A DNA stretch of 64,000 nucleotides, from assembly GCA_017590115.1 (NCBI GenBank), contig JAGGNK010010337.1, positions 1,054,001 through 1,118,000 of the forward strand. Direction: 5' to 3'. This DNA is from Montifringilla adamsi. Lineage: Eukaryota > Chordata > Aves > Passeriformes > Passeridae. Positions 12,301-27,300 of this stretch are shown here, one piece after another; position 1 is the first letter of the stretch, and every line of letters starts with the position of its first letter. Both the position numbers and the translations under genes were made by a program. The notes under the pieces were generated by a model. The model was not told the DNA's origin, made no database searches, and was given only the letters and a program-made list of their open reading frames with translations.

Positions 12301-15300
12301 AGATCATCCGCATCTTCGCCTCCCTCCTGCTCGAGCGCCGCGTCATCTTCGTGGCGGACAAGCTCAGGTGAGTGGTGCCGGCACCTGAAGCACACGTGCA
12401 GGATGGCATTGTCTCTGGGTGGAAAAGGCTTTAGGAAATGTACTGAATGGTTTTCAGATGTCAGGATCCTCTCACTGGAGGATTTAAATGTCTTTTTACA
12501 TCCATGGATGTTCTGTCTTTCCCACCTGTAAAATGGCAATACAACTTCTCACCTTCTTCACAGTCAGCAAATGTTTGCACAGCATTTTGACACAGTGTAG
12601 TGCCAGCAATGTTTCTGTCAGGTTTTGGACACAGATACTCATAAAGAGTGGCAGAGGTTGTCGCTGAGGTGCTTCACCTTCTGCTCATGCAGTGCAGGCA
12701 GGCAAGGAAGTGGGGTGCTGAGAGCTCCCCTGATTTGCTCTGTGCAATACTGAGACTTTATGTTGGGGCTGTTTCAATTCCTGCCCTACCAAACCCATCC
12801 AGTGTGAGTGTTAAATTGCTATCACAGTGCTTCCCAGCTATTTAGGATATTTTTCCTGGTGCTCATGTGACCTGAAAAGATTTCCTTTTGGAAGCTCCAT
12901 CTGGGGTTCCTTGCTAGAACCTCTGAACACACCTTTTGCTTCCCTGCCCTTTGATTGCAATCTCCCCTCCTTGTTCCTCCCCTCCTTTGTTCCTCTTGAA
13001 CTCAGCCCAAGGTGTAAGGAATGAGATCAACAGGCCACATCTCCCCATGGCCTTTCCCAAGGAAATGAGAGCTCTGTGTAAGCTGCACCCCTGCCCCACA
13101 GCAAAAAAACATCCTATTTTTTAGATGCTTCTGTAATCCGTGCAGAAAAGTGTGGGTAATGTAAAGAAGACATTCTTTTCTGTGGCATGATACATAATAA
13201 AAAATGGCAAATAAAAGTAAAGCCTGCCATTTATTAGACTCAGGAACATCCAGCATCTTTTAAAAGGACACCAGAGGCTGTATGGGAGGTTAAAAACACA
13301 GATGGATCTACCCAAACAAACTCTGCTAAACATTTTATCAGTCCCGACCTCCTCTGAATGACCGCCAGAAACAATAGCTGCACTTAGTGGCCGCCAGTGT
13401 ATATAATAGCAAAAATACTTTGCATAGTAAAAGCTTTACAACCTTTAGGGGAGAATTTCTTAAAGCTGCAGACCCTTCTCAGGTTATAAAGTTACTTCCT
13501 TAGCAGTCTTTTGTGTGTCTAGAACAACAGGAACATTTTATTTCGTCCCTTCACTTGTCAGTAACCCTTGGTTTGAATGACCATTTGGGATGACTTAATT
13601 TCACATAAACCTGTGATGAGAATTGTGTAACTAGTACCCTGTAGTACTTTAGTAGATATATGAATTATACCATGAATATTGGAGCAGGTAGCTCAAGAAA
13701 TACTCTTGGTGTATCCTTCTGACTTTTCCTACAGCATGTTTATTCACCTCTTTCTGTCTCTGTTTTGCCATTCTTTCAGCACCCACAAGTCAGACTGTAA
13801 TTCAGATTGACAGAGATCTGCCTTCCTTCCAATGGCACAGTGATCTGAGTGGAAACTCACAGAAGTGGTACAGCAAAAGTGAGGGCTCTGCTGTGCAGCT
13901 GCCAACTACTGCTCTGCTCTGGAGCTCTAAGTTGCTCCTCTGTAGTGTTCTGTGGACCACAGGCACAGCCCTGCAGGGATGCCTTGCTGTGGGAAAGATT
14001 CTCAGCCATGAGGGATGAGACAGACAGCAGCCATTCCCTGGAACATTTCCCTGGGACAGCTGACCTAGCCAGTGTCATGCAGAGCCCTGGGCACTGTGCA
14101 GAGAAAATCAACAATGAAACCTACTTTGACAGGCTCAAGGTAGCTTGGCATGGAAAGCAGTTGTGTTGCTGATACTGAGGGCTTGTGGTAACTCAGGACT
14201 TTATCAGGCAGCCAGGGTTTTGTACACTTTGCAGCCCTGGCTGGGAGTTCAGGCTTGCCTGTGCAATTCCTTTCTCTTGGTAGCTGCCTAGTCCCACAGG
14301 CCTTGGAGCATGGATTAAGTGTTCTTACAGGCAGCGTGCTGCTCACCCTTTTGGCACACAGAAATAGGGCACCAGGACCAACAGGAACCAGAAATTATAA
14401 AGATCCCTTTTGATAAACGCATATTCCTACATTGTGCCCTCCTGCAGAAGCTGTTCTCCAGTGAGCTGTTGTTTCTGTGTGAGAGAGGGCCATGGGATAA
14501 GGGCCATAACACAGGAGAAAAGGGAGGATTCAGATGGATCTGAGAGGCTTGGGAGGTTTTGTGCTTGCTCCTGTAAGAAGGGACAGAACCTTTCTTACAA
14601 AAAGGGCTTATGTTCATATGCTTTACTATATCCATATGTACCCTTTATTGTACATGTATACTTGGTTTCACTTGGTAAGAGGATGACAAAATCTGATGTG
14701 GTAGATAAGGTTCTGCATGCAGACTTGTGAATCCTGAGCTATCCTTCTGAGCCCTCTGACCTGCTGAGTGTCACAGGCTGGAAACATAGCACCTCTTTCT
14801 TATCTTTTGTCTGCTCTGTCTGGGACCCCAGACACTCTGGGATGGAGACCCCTTCCTGCTCTGTGTGTGCAGCAGCTCTGCTTCGTGCAGTGTGGTCCCT
14901 GTCAGCATGGGGATCTAGGAGGTACTGTAAACCAAAAACTAATAATGAGTCCTTTGACAAGAGCCTGGAGAAAGTGACAGTGGATTTAAATTCAAAACTT
15001 ACTGAGATTTTCACGGTTTAAATAGGGATGAAGTCTAAAATGAAACACTCTGGCTTTGAGCTAGTAACTGTCTTCTTGGAACCTTTGCCTTGTCTGACAT
15101 GAGTTTTCTTTATGGGCATCCTGGCTGAAACTGGAGTTTACCAGTAATGTGGGGAAAAAAGAGAAGCTAAATATCTCACAAGTCCACTCTGTGCCCAAAG
15201 AATGAGAGCAGGAAATTAAAATGATTTTACAAGGGTTTGATTTCTGTATGCACCCAAAAACTAGCTTAGAAATAAATGATGTTGGGGTTTAGGCTTCAAA

Positions 15301-18300
15301 CAATAAGATGCAATGGGCTTTTGTGGCTGTCTGTTTCATGGGTCTTCCAGCAGTAAATGATTTCACAATTATACAGGTTTGGGAAAGTCATGCCTAGTGA
15401 AGTGAGATTCATTCAGTAAGTTATTTATAGTTCTTACAGTGCCCAGAATGTGCCAAAATTTAAAATCCTTGATCTTTGCAGGAAGAGATGGTTTGTTAAC
15501 ACAGAGAGTGATGCTCCCAAGTAGTGAGGAAAGCAAACAACAGCAATGTTCTGAATGACAGCACTGTGAGGTTGCCCTGGTTAGATATGTGCAGTTAGGT
15601 TTGGGTATTTTTCCCCTTAAAATTCGATTATGTGTTTTTTCTGCTTGAAATTGGCTGAATAAATCCCTGCAGCTGTTTGCTCACCTTCAAAAATGAATGT
15701 GAATCTGCCAGCGACCTTTCAGAATTTTTCTTTCTGTGAACAGTGGAGAAGACAACAGGGAAACAGAAATAATGATAAAGAAACTTGGAATAATAGTAGT
15801 AGTAGTAATAATGATAATAATATCACAGCTCTTAAAAAAGAAACTTAAGGCTCGAATTAAGGCTCCAATTCCTTAAAAATCTGCTGAAAGCACAGCTGAT
15901 GTGACATGCCTCATCCCAGCTCTAATCCCTGTCCCACTGGGAACCCCTGTTTATGTTCCCAACATTCTGCCTGCTCACCCCAGCTCTGGAATAGTCCTGT
16001 GCCTGCCAGCTGCAAAGGGGAGCTGCTCTAGTGCCATCCTCTGGGGTTTGAGAGGCAGCAGATGCACAGCCAGTGGGGCCTGGGGCTCAGGAACACTGAC
16101 CTTGCTGCAGGCACAAAGGTAGCAACAGAAAACAAATAGAAAGTAAACAATGGAAGAAAAACATTTCTCTGCTTGTTTTAGTTTTATGCTAGGGAAACAA
16201 ATTTGTGGATGTGTTTGCTGAGGAGGTGATGTATCCATGTGTGTGAGAACAGTGTCTTTGCCTCTTCCCCTGAATGTTTGGAGAGGGGAAAGGAAGACCC
16301 TGGACATAGCAATGCCCTTTGGTTATAACCCCATTTTTTATATACAAAAACCACTCTTTCTGTAATCCGCTATACTGGGAAGAACTCTGAGGATATTTTG
16401 CTTAAATTTCACATATGGGTCCGGTCCAATGCCAGCCACAGTCAGTGGGAGTGTTTGGATGAGGCTTGTTTTTTGCTATGGATCCAAATCCTCCAGTATT
16501 CTTCTTTTGAAAACTTTTGGGGCTGTGAAATTCTTCTATAGAGCCCCTGCTCTTGTAAAGGACAAAACAACTTTTCATTGTTGTGGATTTTGGTTTTATA
16601 TGAGATATTTCAGCTACTTCTCAGTGAAGCAGGATCATGGGCCTCAGGGAGAAAACCCTATCCCTGCTCCTCGCCATGGTATTTTGAACTGCAGGAGGAA
16701 TCTCTCTTCCAGCACAACTGCAGAAAGTCCAGGCAGATCCCAGACCTGACCAAAGGTTACAGGCTGGAGACAGAAACACTGACTAATACAGGACAGAGCA
16801 GAAATATGTAAATAGTGGGGAAGTCATCCCACAGGCACGTCTCTGTTAACTCTGGAGCAAAGGAGGAGCAGAGTGTTCTTGTGTTCAAGGGCAAAGGCTT
16901 TCAGAAGACAGCAGTGTTCCCCTATTCTCACGCACAGACACAGCTCAGGGCTGGCTCACTGTGCCCAGGATGTTCAGGGAGTGGTGATGCCTCTCCTCAT
17001 GTTTGAATCTGTTGTTTTGGGGCCAGGCTGGCAGAAACTGGCAGTAAGAGCTGAGCAGTAGCCTGGTCCCCATTTCTTGGTGACTACCTAAAAAACATCC
17101 TTTAACCTAGCAGCCAAAATCATAGCATGATCTTGTAGCTCAAGTTAAAGTATGCAAATTTAAATAAGAGATAAGTGGCAATGTTTTAGTAGTAAATCAT
17201 TGCTCCTCAGTCCAGTAGCAAGGTCAAGTGGAAAAGCAAGAATAGCTAATTTCTGGGGCAGATTACTAAAGTGCAAACTCATTCTCTATTTCCTTATTGT
17301 TCTTTTTTCATTAACAAAAGTAGGATTTAATTCTTACAAATGAATCATGGCCGTGACAGGTCTGAACAGCTTCACCAACTGCCTGGGAAAGCTCCTTTCC
17401 AGTAGCTGTCACCTTGTAACACTTGTAAAGTCTGCCAACCTGCAGCTTAAAAGGTAAACCCACATGTATTAGCACAGAGAGAAATGTGCTTGGTAAACAG
17501 ACATGAGCTTTGGCCAGCAATAAAGACTTCCTTTACTTTCCCCGTCACAAAAACCTCCAGAAAAAGAAAGGCGAGAGAAATTTGACAACAAGTACATGCC
17601 AGAAACCAGCTTGTAAGGGAGAATTTACTGCTGTCAGTCTCTGACTGGTCTGTACCATTTCTGAGCACAGGCTACAGAGTCTTGTAGTCTTTTAATTATC
17701 AACTGTGCATTGAAGAGGTTTGGAGATGCAGACTACTGCACCTGTGGAATGTGTAATAACTCACAGATCTTCTCTCTAAACCCAGGAGAAGTATGGATAG
17801 CTGACATTTCTTCTGGTGTATTTTTATCCAAAGGACTTGAAGTGCTATCTTAATACTGTCAGGATTATTGTGATTGTCCGGTCTGAATGCTGAAGATAAG
17901 CTAGAGAATTTCTTTCACTAATTTCTGCAGTGGAAGGAATGAGCCCTTGTATAATTATCCACTGTAGACAGAATTTATTCTACAGCAAAAACATCCATTT
18001 CTCACGTACATAACCAGAGAGTTTCTGTTTCCTCCAATAAAAGCCAGACCAGCCCCTCTCCAGGGGGCTAGCAGAGCTGTCTCCCAAAATTCTTGGGAGA
18101 AATTTTGCACTTTATTCCCTTTTCTTAAGAGGTAATTACATTTTGTACCACTTGGATTACTTTCTCTAGTGCTTAGATTGTATGATGGCTGATGCCAACA
18201 AAGCAGCTGTACAAGGATAGTAGGAAAATGTGTGTCAGGCAAAAGGGACAGACCAAGAAACAAAATGAACATTCAAAGTCTCTGGCTTATTTAATATTCC

Positions 18301-21300
18301 ACAATCCCAGAGAAAACAACCTAATAGTGACATTTTTAATGTGCAATAAACTCCAATGGCATTTTTAATATGCCATGTCCCAAGAATGGTAGAGCTTGTA
18401 TAATTTTCCTTTTCTTCCTTCCCTCCTCCCCTGCTTTCCAGTGGTATTTATTTATGTTACTCCAGGCTTTGGATAATGCTCTACAGTGGGAAAACATAAT
18501 TTTTCCACTTTCAATCTGTGCAAAAAAATTCTCTCTCCCTTCCCTGTGAAATGAAATGGGATGCAAAGACAACCATGCTGTTTGGTAATTCCCTTATGGA
18601 TTGCTTATTGGCACAATATGGCAGTAAATTGCAACATCTTCCCAACTTGACTTTTTGCTCCTTGCAAGAGGATTTAGATTCCCTCTTTTCAGCTTTTAAA
18701 TGAGATGGATTAGGGGGAGGTTACTAATTGGTTACTACCTAGAAAAATACTCCATCCTGCTTTACAGCTGTCCTGCTGTTAACAGTGGGGCGATGGCCTG
18801 GGAATCTGAAACCCCCAGTGTGAGCAAGGACTGGTGGGAGCAAATGTCCCAGTGTGGAAAGAACAAGGAGTTAACTCTCCTCTGGAGCACCTGCTCAGAG
18901 GCCACTTTTGCTCTGGATTCATGCTAACAAATCGTCCTGCAGGAAAGGGACTGGATAACTCTGTGGATACAAAGGATAACTTCACACTTGGAAATGTTTG
19001 GTTTGTTTTTCCTTGCAACCACCTGAAAAAGCTTGGGCAGGTAGCTGATGTGTCAAAGCAATGACTTTTTTACCAAATCCCATTTTCTTGAAAAGGCAAG
19101 TCCTCATTCTGGAGGGCACTTTGCATGTCTCTTTCTCCAGAGGCTTTAATGTGCCTCACTTACACACAAGTATTACAGCAGCAAAAAATAAGGGCTTTGT
19201 TAATACCACATTCCTCTTTAATCAAGTGTTCTCTGCTTTCTTTTAAATTAAGTACTTCAAAGCCACTCTCTGAGAGAGGGAGAGCTCTTCTAACAGTGTT
19301 CTCTGCTCTGCAGCTCTCAGCTCCATGGGATGCAGCCTTGATCTTTGCATGAGCCAGGGCTGTGCTCTGCAGGTTATCTGTGGGACCCCACACTGTCACT
19401 CAGGTGTTCCCAAAAGGGGGGGACTGCTTCTGAAAATGCAGCTCTTACTGAACTAAAATCTGGCAAATTATGTAATTTTTGGAGATTTTTGCAAAATTTG
19501 GATGAAAACCAAAAAGAAAGCCTCCTGTATAGTCAGAATGAACCTGCACTTACTTCTTCTTTGATATGTCCTAATGAGTTGTTTAATTATCAGACATTGA
19601 AAATCTGAATTACTTTATATGACTGAAAAATCCACTGGCTTTAAGAAAAGAGCCTCTGAGGGCACATCATCTTTCATGGTGTCCATCTCTGTGAAGCTGT
19701 GGGAACACGTTCAGTGTCAGTGATGGATCCATGCTGGCAGGGTAAAACAGCCCAAATCAGGAGAGGATGTTGCACACTAAAGCTGAAGGGGATGTGGCCA
19801 GGCAAGAGTTTAGTAATGAAGATGTTGCCCACTCAGTTTTCTGTCAAATACAAGAAGGAGGGACCAGAAAAGGAACACAGATGATGACACAAAATGTTGG
19901 GCAAATCTGCTCCATGAACTGTACTCATTGACACTGCAGTGAGGCAAACCATGGCTCCGTGAATCAAAGTCAGGGAAAACAATTCCAGAAACAGGGTTGT
20001 AACCTTTAGTTCGTCGTAAAAAAATCTCCTCCTAGGAATCATCAATAGCACAAAGGCATTGCTGCCTGTGCTCTCCATAACTCACCTTCAGTAGTCACTG
20101 GACCTGTCCCAAAATTAAGTGCGTCACTGGTGCCCCGCTGATAAGGAACTGCAGTACTGCTTTTGCCAGACAGGTGAGGACATACTGGGATTCCTTTCTG
20201 AGAGTTTTACAAGCTTGGCTGCTCTCCTGCTGCCCTGTAGAAAGAACCACAAAAAACCTGAAGTGTGAATTGTTACTTGTAAAAGAAGTCTTGGGTTTGG
20301 TTTTAGCTCATTTGCATGGGCCAAAACTGCCACTTGAGTGGTGTGAAGGTTAAACAGCTTCACTCTTGGAGCTGTAAGCACAGTTGAAAGATTTTAGAAA
20401 GGACAATAACTGATAATTGGCCTGATGTGATGTGGAAAATATGCATTTCCTCCTCAGTCTCAGTACCCCCCTCTCCCTGCCAGTGTTATCACTTGTTTGC
20501 ATTCCATGAGATATCGCAAAGGTCACTTGCAGCAAATATGTCAGTATTCAAATTAGGGAAGCCACTGTGGTTGGACTCTGCCCTTCACCCCTGGCACAAG
20601 CAAAGTTTGGTTCTCACTTCTGCATCAGGCTGCTGCTTGCCAGGTGGGGGAGTGTGGCTGGACCTGGAGGCTGAGCGCACAGGGTGCCAGGGCAGCGCTG
20701 CTGGCTTGGCAAAGCAATCGCTCACCCTGGGAAGCATTCACTTGTTGAGCAAGCTTCTGCTTTGTCCAGCTCCTGTGCAGATGAGGGATTTTCACCTGCT
20801 TCTGGACTGAGCTGTTACCTCACTGCTGGTAATGTTGTTAAGTCTGGGTGAGAGATGTTCCAGCCTACAACAGAAAGGGGAGATCTGCTGTTTGTGCTTT
20901 GGGGAGCTCCTTACCCTGTGCCAGAGGCTGACTGCAGCAATAATTCTTGCAGTGTGTATGATGGTTGAGTTGTGAAATGTTCAGAACTGGCTGCTGAATT
21001 TGAGATCGGCCAAATAGACCTGCCTCACCATGATCCCCACATGAATTGTACGTGTTCCCAACCATCATCACATTTACACTGGAGAATTCCTAATTTTATT
21101 CAAACACTAGGAGCAGAGCCTCCCGTTGGCAGGTCTCCTGTGCCACCAAGAGAAAAAGCAATTTGAAATATGCACAGATTTGTCTGTGTTTCCTGAAAAG
21201 AAGGATATTGGGTACTGATCAGAGATACAACATTAGCTGCATACGTTAGGCCAACTACTAAAGACCTCAGGTGGTGACTCTTAGTTCACCTCTTATTAAG

Positions 21301-24300
21301 TGTTTGCTGTATAAAATAAATCACAATGAAAAATATTCCTCTGGCTTTTACAGCCCAAACTCATGCAATTTTTCATGCAATATGAACCCATTATTTTGAT
21401 TTTAAACATCTTATTGATTAGTGTACTGAAATCAGATTTATTAACAGGAGATTCAGCAACTTCAGAACTCTCTTTTAGGTCACACATGCAACCTTCCTGC
21501 AGACACCCAGATTTCTACAGATTCACTTGAAGGTCAGGTGAGGAGAAGTGCTTGGCAGCAGCAAGGGAATCCTCCTCCCTGTGTACCCCTACACAGAGTT
21601 GGGCCCTTTACAGAAGGATTCTGCCACAGGGAATTCTCAACCCAGGACGTTAAAATCTAATTATTTGACTTTAAAAATAAATTATATTCTTAAAATTAAA
21701 AAAATGTATTAATAATACATTAACATGAAACTACAATATTTATTAGCTTCAAAAAATTACAGTCTCTAGTTCCAAACCACCTTAGAAAGGCTTGAAGGAA
21801 CCTCTGTAGTTTGCCCAGCCCCTGAAGGGCTTCTAGAAAAGTAAAAAATTATTCAAATTTTCAAAGCTTCAACATGCCTTGCTGATGAGAGGCTGCCTTT
21901 GCAGCAGCCTCTCCCACAGCAGTGAGGGAACGTGTGGCTCAGAAGGTGTTATCATGTCTTGAGGGCTGGTCTGATTAAAACAGAAGTGGGAAAATAAAGG
22001 TCTTTAGAGGTTTCATTTCAGCAAAGTATTTCAGCACAGTGAAAGTAAATTAAAGCTGAAGCTTCTGCTGAAATAATGTGTTGAATCAAAGCCTAAAACA
22101 GTAATTTGCCTGTCCCCTCATGCTTTAATTGGTGAGGTGAGGCATGACCTGATTTTAACTCCTGCTGCTCTGTAATCAGTGGAAATAATTATTTTATTAC
22201 TGCCCAGATAATTTACTGGATTAGAATTAATTTAGGTCAAACAAAAATATGTTAAACCCAAATTCTGGTGTTTGTATTGGTTTGTATAATCTTTTTCCTC
22301 TCAGGGACAGGTAAATGTATCTGTTGTGGAAGAAATTTTCAGTCTGAGAATTATTCCTGATAAAACTGTGGGTTTGTGTCTGTCTGCTTAGCAGCACTGG
22401 CTGAAGTGTAGAGCACTGGTTGTATTTGATTTCCATCTGTGCCACCAGTGAGCTTTGAGCTTCTGTCACCTTCAGCTGTCCTGGTGTGTGACCTTCCCTC
22501 CTGCAGCTGCTGCCCCTCTCAGCATCTCTGGTACTGACAGGGGAGGGGCAATTGTCATCAGACAGCCTCACCTCCTTCCCTCTGCCTGTAGCAACTGAGA
22601 GGACAAGTTTCACCTTGGGGCCTCATGATTTGGCTACATGTGTGTGATAGCTTTAGTCATGTTCATATTAAATGGCTTTCCCATTGTTCAGCCCAGCCAG
22701 TCACTGTCTTGTCCCTTAATTTTACATCCTGACCCCTTTGCCCTCAGTTTCCTTTTCACCTGCTCATCAGGCTCGTTTTGTCTCCCTCTCCTCCCAGTTC
22801 TACCTCCCAGATCTTAATTTTACCTCTCTGCATTTTGTTCAGCCTCTTCCCTGCCTTCCTTTCCTTTTCTGCTCTTCGCTCCCCTCAGGTTCCCTGCAGG
22901 AAGAAGATGATCCCTTTCTCCCAGAGGAGCCTTCATTTCTCAGTGTAGCCCAAGGCTACAGAAGGAGGTCTTGCTTAGTGCTAACAATTTATTCTGAAGA
23001 AATTAGCAGCTAAATAAGGGTCTTTTTAGTGCACAAAAATACTTATTTTAATGAATAAAATGTTAAAATATTTATTTTAAAATAAATAAAATATTTATTT
23101 TAAATAAACAAATGCACAAAAGATATTATTTTAAGATGGCTTCTAACACAGCCAAATCAGAGTGAATTTAGACATCTCTAGGCAGGAGTCCTTGGCACAC
23201 AGGGCACTATCTCCTTCACAAAAAAGTGCAGCAAAGATGTTTAATATAACATGTTTATATTATAATTTAATATGTTAATATTTTCTCAAAATAATGTATA
23301 ATTTCTTTTGGTTTTGGAAACAAACTGATCTGATGTCAAGCAAGGAGGAATTGGATCAGTTGATCTCCTGAGGTTTCTTCCTACCTGAATTATTTTGATT
23401 CTATATATCTTTGCTTTAAATTGGAAACCAAAATGGTTATCCAGAGGCAGACACACAAGCTCAAAAACATTACTGAAAACAAGTCAAATTTTGAATCCAT
23501 ATCATGTGAAAATAATGCCTTACAAATGCAAGCAATCCTACAAATAGGGAGGTATCCCACAGCCACCAGGAGCTGTAGGCCTTAAGGGTTAGTTCTTGTT
23601 AAAAAAGCTGGAAAAACATGCAATTTCTTTGATTTGAGTCCAAAGACAGGAATTGAAGATTTTTTTCCCCTATTAAACATCCTAGCAGTGGTAACAGAGA
23701 AACAGCAATAATTTTGTATAGGAAGAATTTGTATTTGTCATGTCTGATAGTTTTGTACTGGCTGGAAAACTGGAGATATCCTGCACCACTACAGCAGATG
23801 AACTCTTGGATTCTTATTTTATTCCTCTCTGCTGTTTTTGGTGAGTAGCTGGTGGTATGTGGGTTAACAAAAAATGTATCCTCACAGCACAGATCCCGGA
23901 ATGAAGGACAAACCATTGATGTGGGGGTTCAGGGGCCTCAGGAGCAGAGCACCTGGGGAACAGGGGGAATCCTGGAGCTGAGTACCCACACTGTGGAGCA
24001 GGCACAAATCAGTAAAGCAGTAACATATCCCCTTGTCAGGCAGCTTTTCCAGGGCCAGGGATCCTCAAGGGCTCGCTCCAAAAGCTGACCTGCAGGAATG
24101 CTGCAGGAGCTCACTGAGACAGCTGGAGTTTGGAGACTGTCACTTCTGACACTTAGAAGTTTTCATTTATGTCTTGTCCCTGATGCTATTACTTATTCTT
24201 ATCAACCTGATTAATAATGCTGCTCTTATTTATTCTTATGCACCCAGAGAAACCTTTATTTTGTCAGAGCCTTAGAGTGCACTGTATCTGGCACAGCACA

Positions 24301-27300
24301 GTACTGCTCTGGATTACTGCCAGCACAGCAAGAGCTGTGCTGCCTGCACCCCATCTGCACCCAAAGTGTATCAGGCTGCCTCGGTTTTTACTTCCACTTG
24401 CCCTTTACTTGATGTTTTTCAAGTTTTCTATGTTGTCCTTTCCACCTCTGCAGCCTGAATGTGCTGGAGGGGAGATGGGCTGAGCCCTTGGCCTGTAGCC
24501 TCTCCCCAGAGTCCTTTACAGTCCTCTGCAAACCTCTCAGACTATTTTATCTTGCAGAGATGTCACACACCTCTGTCTCTGTCAGAGGCTGGAGTTAATC
24601 CAGGATCAGGAGAGGCATGGAAGTGTCTAGGAGGGAAGTGTCAGGGATCTGTTTTTGCTGCACAATTCATTGGTGACCCAAGGGTAGGAGCTGTCCCAGA
24701 AAAGCAGGGCCATGGCCTGTGATGAGGAGACATCTGGGTGTGTAATACCCATGTGAGTCAAGGGGTTACACCTGGGAAGGACAGAGCCTCCAGACTCCAG
24801 CCTCAAGTGGGAGGAAGCTCTCATGAGCAGACAAGGGATGTGTGTCAGGGAGGTAACTCAGTCTCAAAGTGCTTGTGGGCTGGAGCATGGATGTGTCAAC
24901 AGGGCAGATGAAAGCCTTCAGCAAATGTGGACAGAGCAACATCATTTAATCAGCAGGGAGAAATGAGGAACATAAAAAGGTTGTGGAAAATTAAACAGTA
25001 GAAAGACTTTTTTGTGAATTTACATTTTTGGCTGCGTTTCTCAACGTGAGGAAGCAGGGAGCCCAGATTCGGTGAGCTGGTCCCAGTCCAGGGCACGGTC
25101 CAGAGCACTGGCACAGCACAGAGCTGGCACCAGCCTTGGGTGACAGAGCTGCTGGGTGGCTTGGCCCTGCATGTAAGGGTTGCCTCCCTCCTCTCCTGGC
25201 TGAGGAAGCTTGTCTGTCCCTCAGGGGAAGTATAGGAAGGAAAGGGATATTCTCACCTTCTCCTTCAATGCAAATGCCAGACTGACTGTGGAGGTGCATG
25301 TCAATAGTGAGGTAGGATCAGGGAGCCAAATCATCAAGTGGTTGTCTGTGCTAGAGGCTTAATCCTGGATTTGGGAGATGCTCAGTGTGTGAAGCTCCCT
25401 TGGGCCTGTGAGAAGTTCTAGGTGTGGAGGGAGAAGCAGGAAGGAATATGACTGTTGGCTATTGTTAGAAAGAAAAGAGACTTATCAAGGAATTCGTTAT
25501 CAAGGAATGGAAATATTTGTGGAATATTTCCATTGTGAGTAGAAGGTGTAACTGAGTATGACTTAAACAGTTTGAGAGAGTTGGTGACTTGCAGGGTACA
25601 ACAAGCCACAGTCCTTGAAACAAGCACAGCCAGCACCGACATCCCAGCCAGGGCAGTGTCCATCCCCTGCCCAACAGCTTGTCCTTCTCAGAGTGTGCTA
25701 ATTGTGCTGTGATAAGATATGGATATAGCCTAAGCCTGGGGCTGTTCATTAGCCAACCCAGAAATTGCTACCAGACATTCTCCCTATCTAAAGGACAGAA
25801 AAGGTTCTTGTTAAGTCACAGTGATTTGCTTTTTCATGTAGACTTAAACTATGTTCATAAGCAGTCTCCAAAATTCAGCTGAGCCACAGTTGTGTCTGAA
25901 ATTCTGGTGCCTCAGCTCTTAGTCTGAGCTTGCATCTCCCCAGCCAACAACACAACAAGGAAAAGGTTCTGTGTGCTATCATGAGAAAATGATTTGGGAA
26001 ACAAAATAGCCCAGAGTAACATAAATCAACTTTTGAGTGAGAAAGAAGCAATGTCATATTCTGCCTGTAACATGATAAAGGATCTCTTCAAGAGAAATTT
26101 GTCATAAAGAATGTCTCAATATACTTGTATAATCTTGTATTACTACCTTCACGGGGAAAAGATCAAACACTGAAGGTTTTTTTAATCTAGTGAATAAAAA
26201 GGCATAGAGAGGACCAAAATGTTGGCAAATTCCAAATAATTCTTTTACAAGATGACAACCATGGAAATAAAGAAGTGTTTTCCAGTACAACAACAGCTAG
26301 AATATTATGCAGCATTCCTGTAAAACTGCACAGACCAAATGGAAAAGCCCATTCTCCAAACCAGCTCTCTGGAACTGCCTTAGAGTATTAACAGTAAAAA
26401 TATTTTGAAAATCTAACTTAGACTATTCTGTTGCTTTACTTTGTGTGCTTCACACACCTTAAAGAAAATAAACCATCTGACCTTACTGCTTAATTCTCAT
26501 AAACAAGAACAGTTGGATAATGTGTGGGTTGCACATTTTGAAAGGAAAAACTGGAGCACACTTGGTTTCCCAGGGTAGGCCTTTCTTTTTTTACTTTAGT
26601 AAGCATTCTTCTCATCAATAATATCCCTTTAAAAGGTTCTGAACTGTATTTTGGAGATTTAGGCTGGGGGGTTCCTTTACACCTATGATCTCTGAATTTT
26701 ACCTTACAAACCATGAAATTTCACTAAGGTGAAAGGTGTCCATTCTAAATATGAATCTTTCCAGCTAGGGCAGAGACACAGGCATTTTGTACAAGTGGGA
26801 GTTTGGTGACAGCTGTAGGAGTCCTGCAGAGGGGTGTCCAGGAGGTATGGCAACAGGAGGTTCTGGGGGGCTGGAAGCTTGGAGGGGATGTTGATAGGGA
26901 TGAGATGTTCCACAAGGAATGTTTTTCAGAGGCTGAATTTGAAGAGCTGTGTGCAGAATACTGAAGTGCAGAGGCCGAGGTGCTGACAGGGCAGCCGTGT
27001 GACTGTTGTGGGGTGCTGGCAGGGCCGAGCTGGGTGCTGCCACAGGACACCCCCAGCACTGCTGCTCCCTGGGCTCTGCCCTGCCCCAGCTGGCTCCCAG
27101 GAAAGCTCAGGAAGAGATTGCAGTGTCCTGGGCTGGAGGCTGAAGCCTCCCCAGCGTGGGAACAGCACGCACAAGAGGCTGCAGGGGCTGATTTACGTCA
27201 CAGCACTGCGTGTAACACAACATGTTACAAAAGGGCATTTTACAGAAAGGAAACAAATACTCACTGAAGAGCAGAAGAATGTTTGTCTAACTGCTTTTAG

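Noticed and set aside
11868..12539. 223-residue open frame on the - strand over a DENND2B exon
   Set aside because: It is the antisense shadow of the GC-rich exon 12219-12367 and its flanks; no domain is recognisable.
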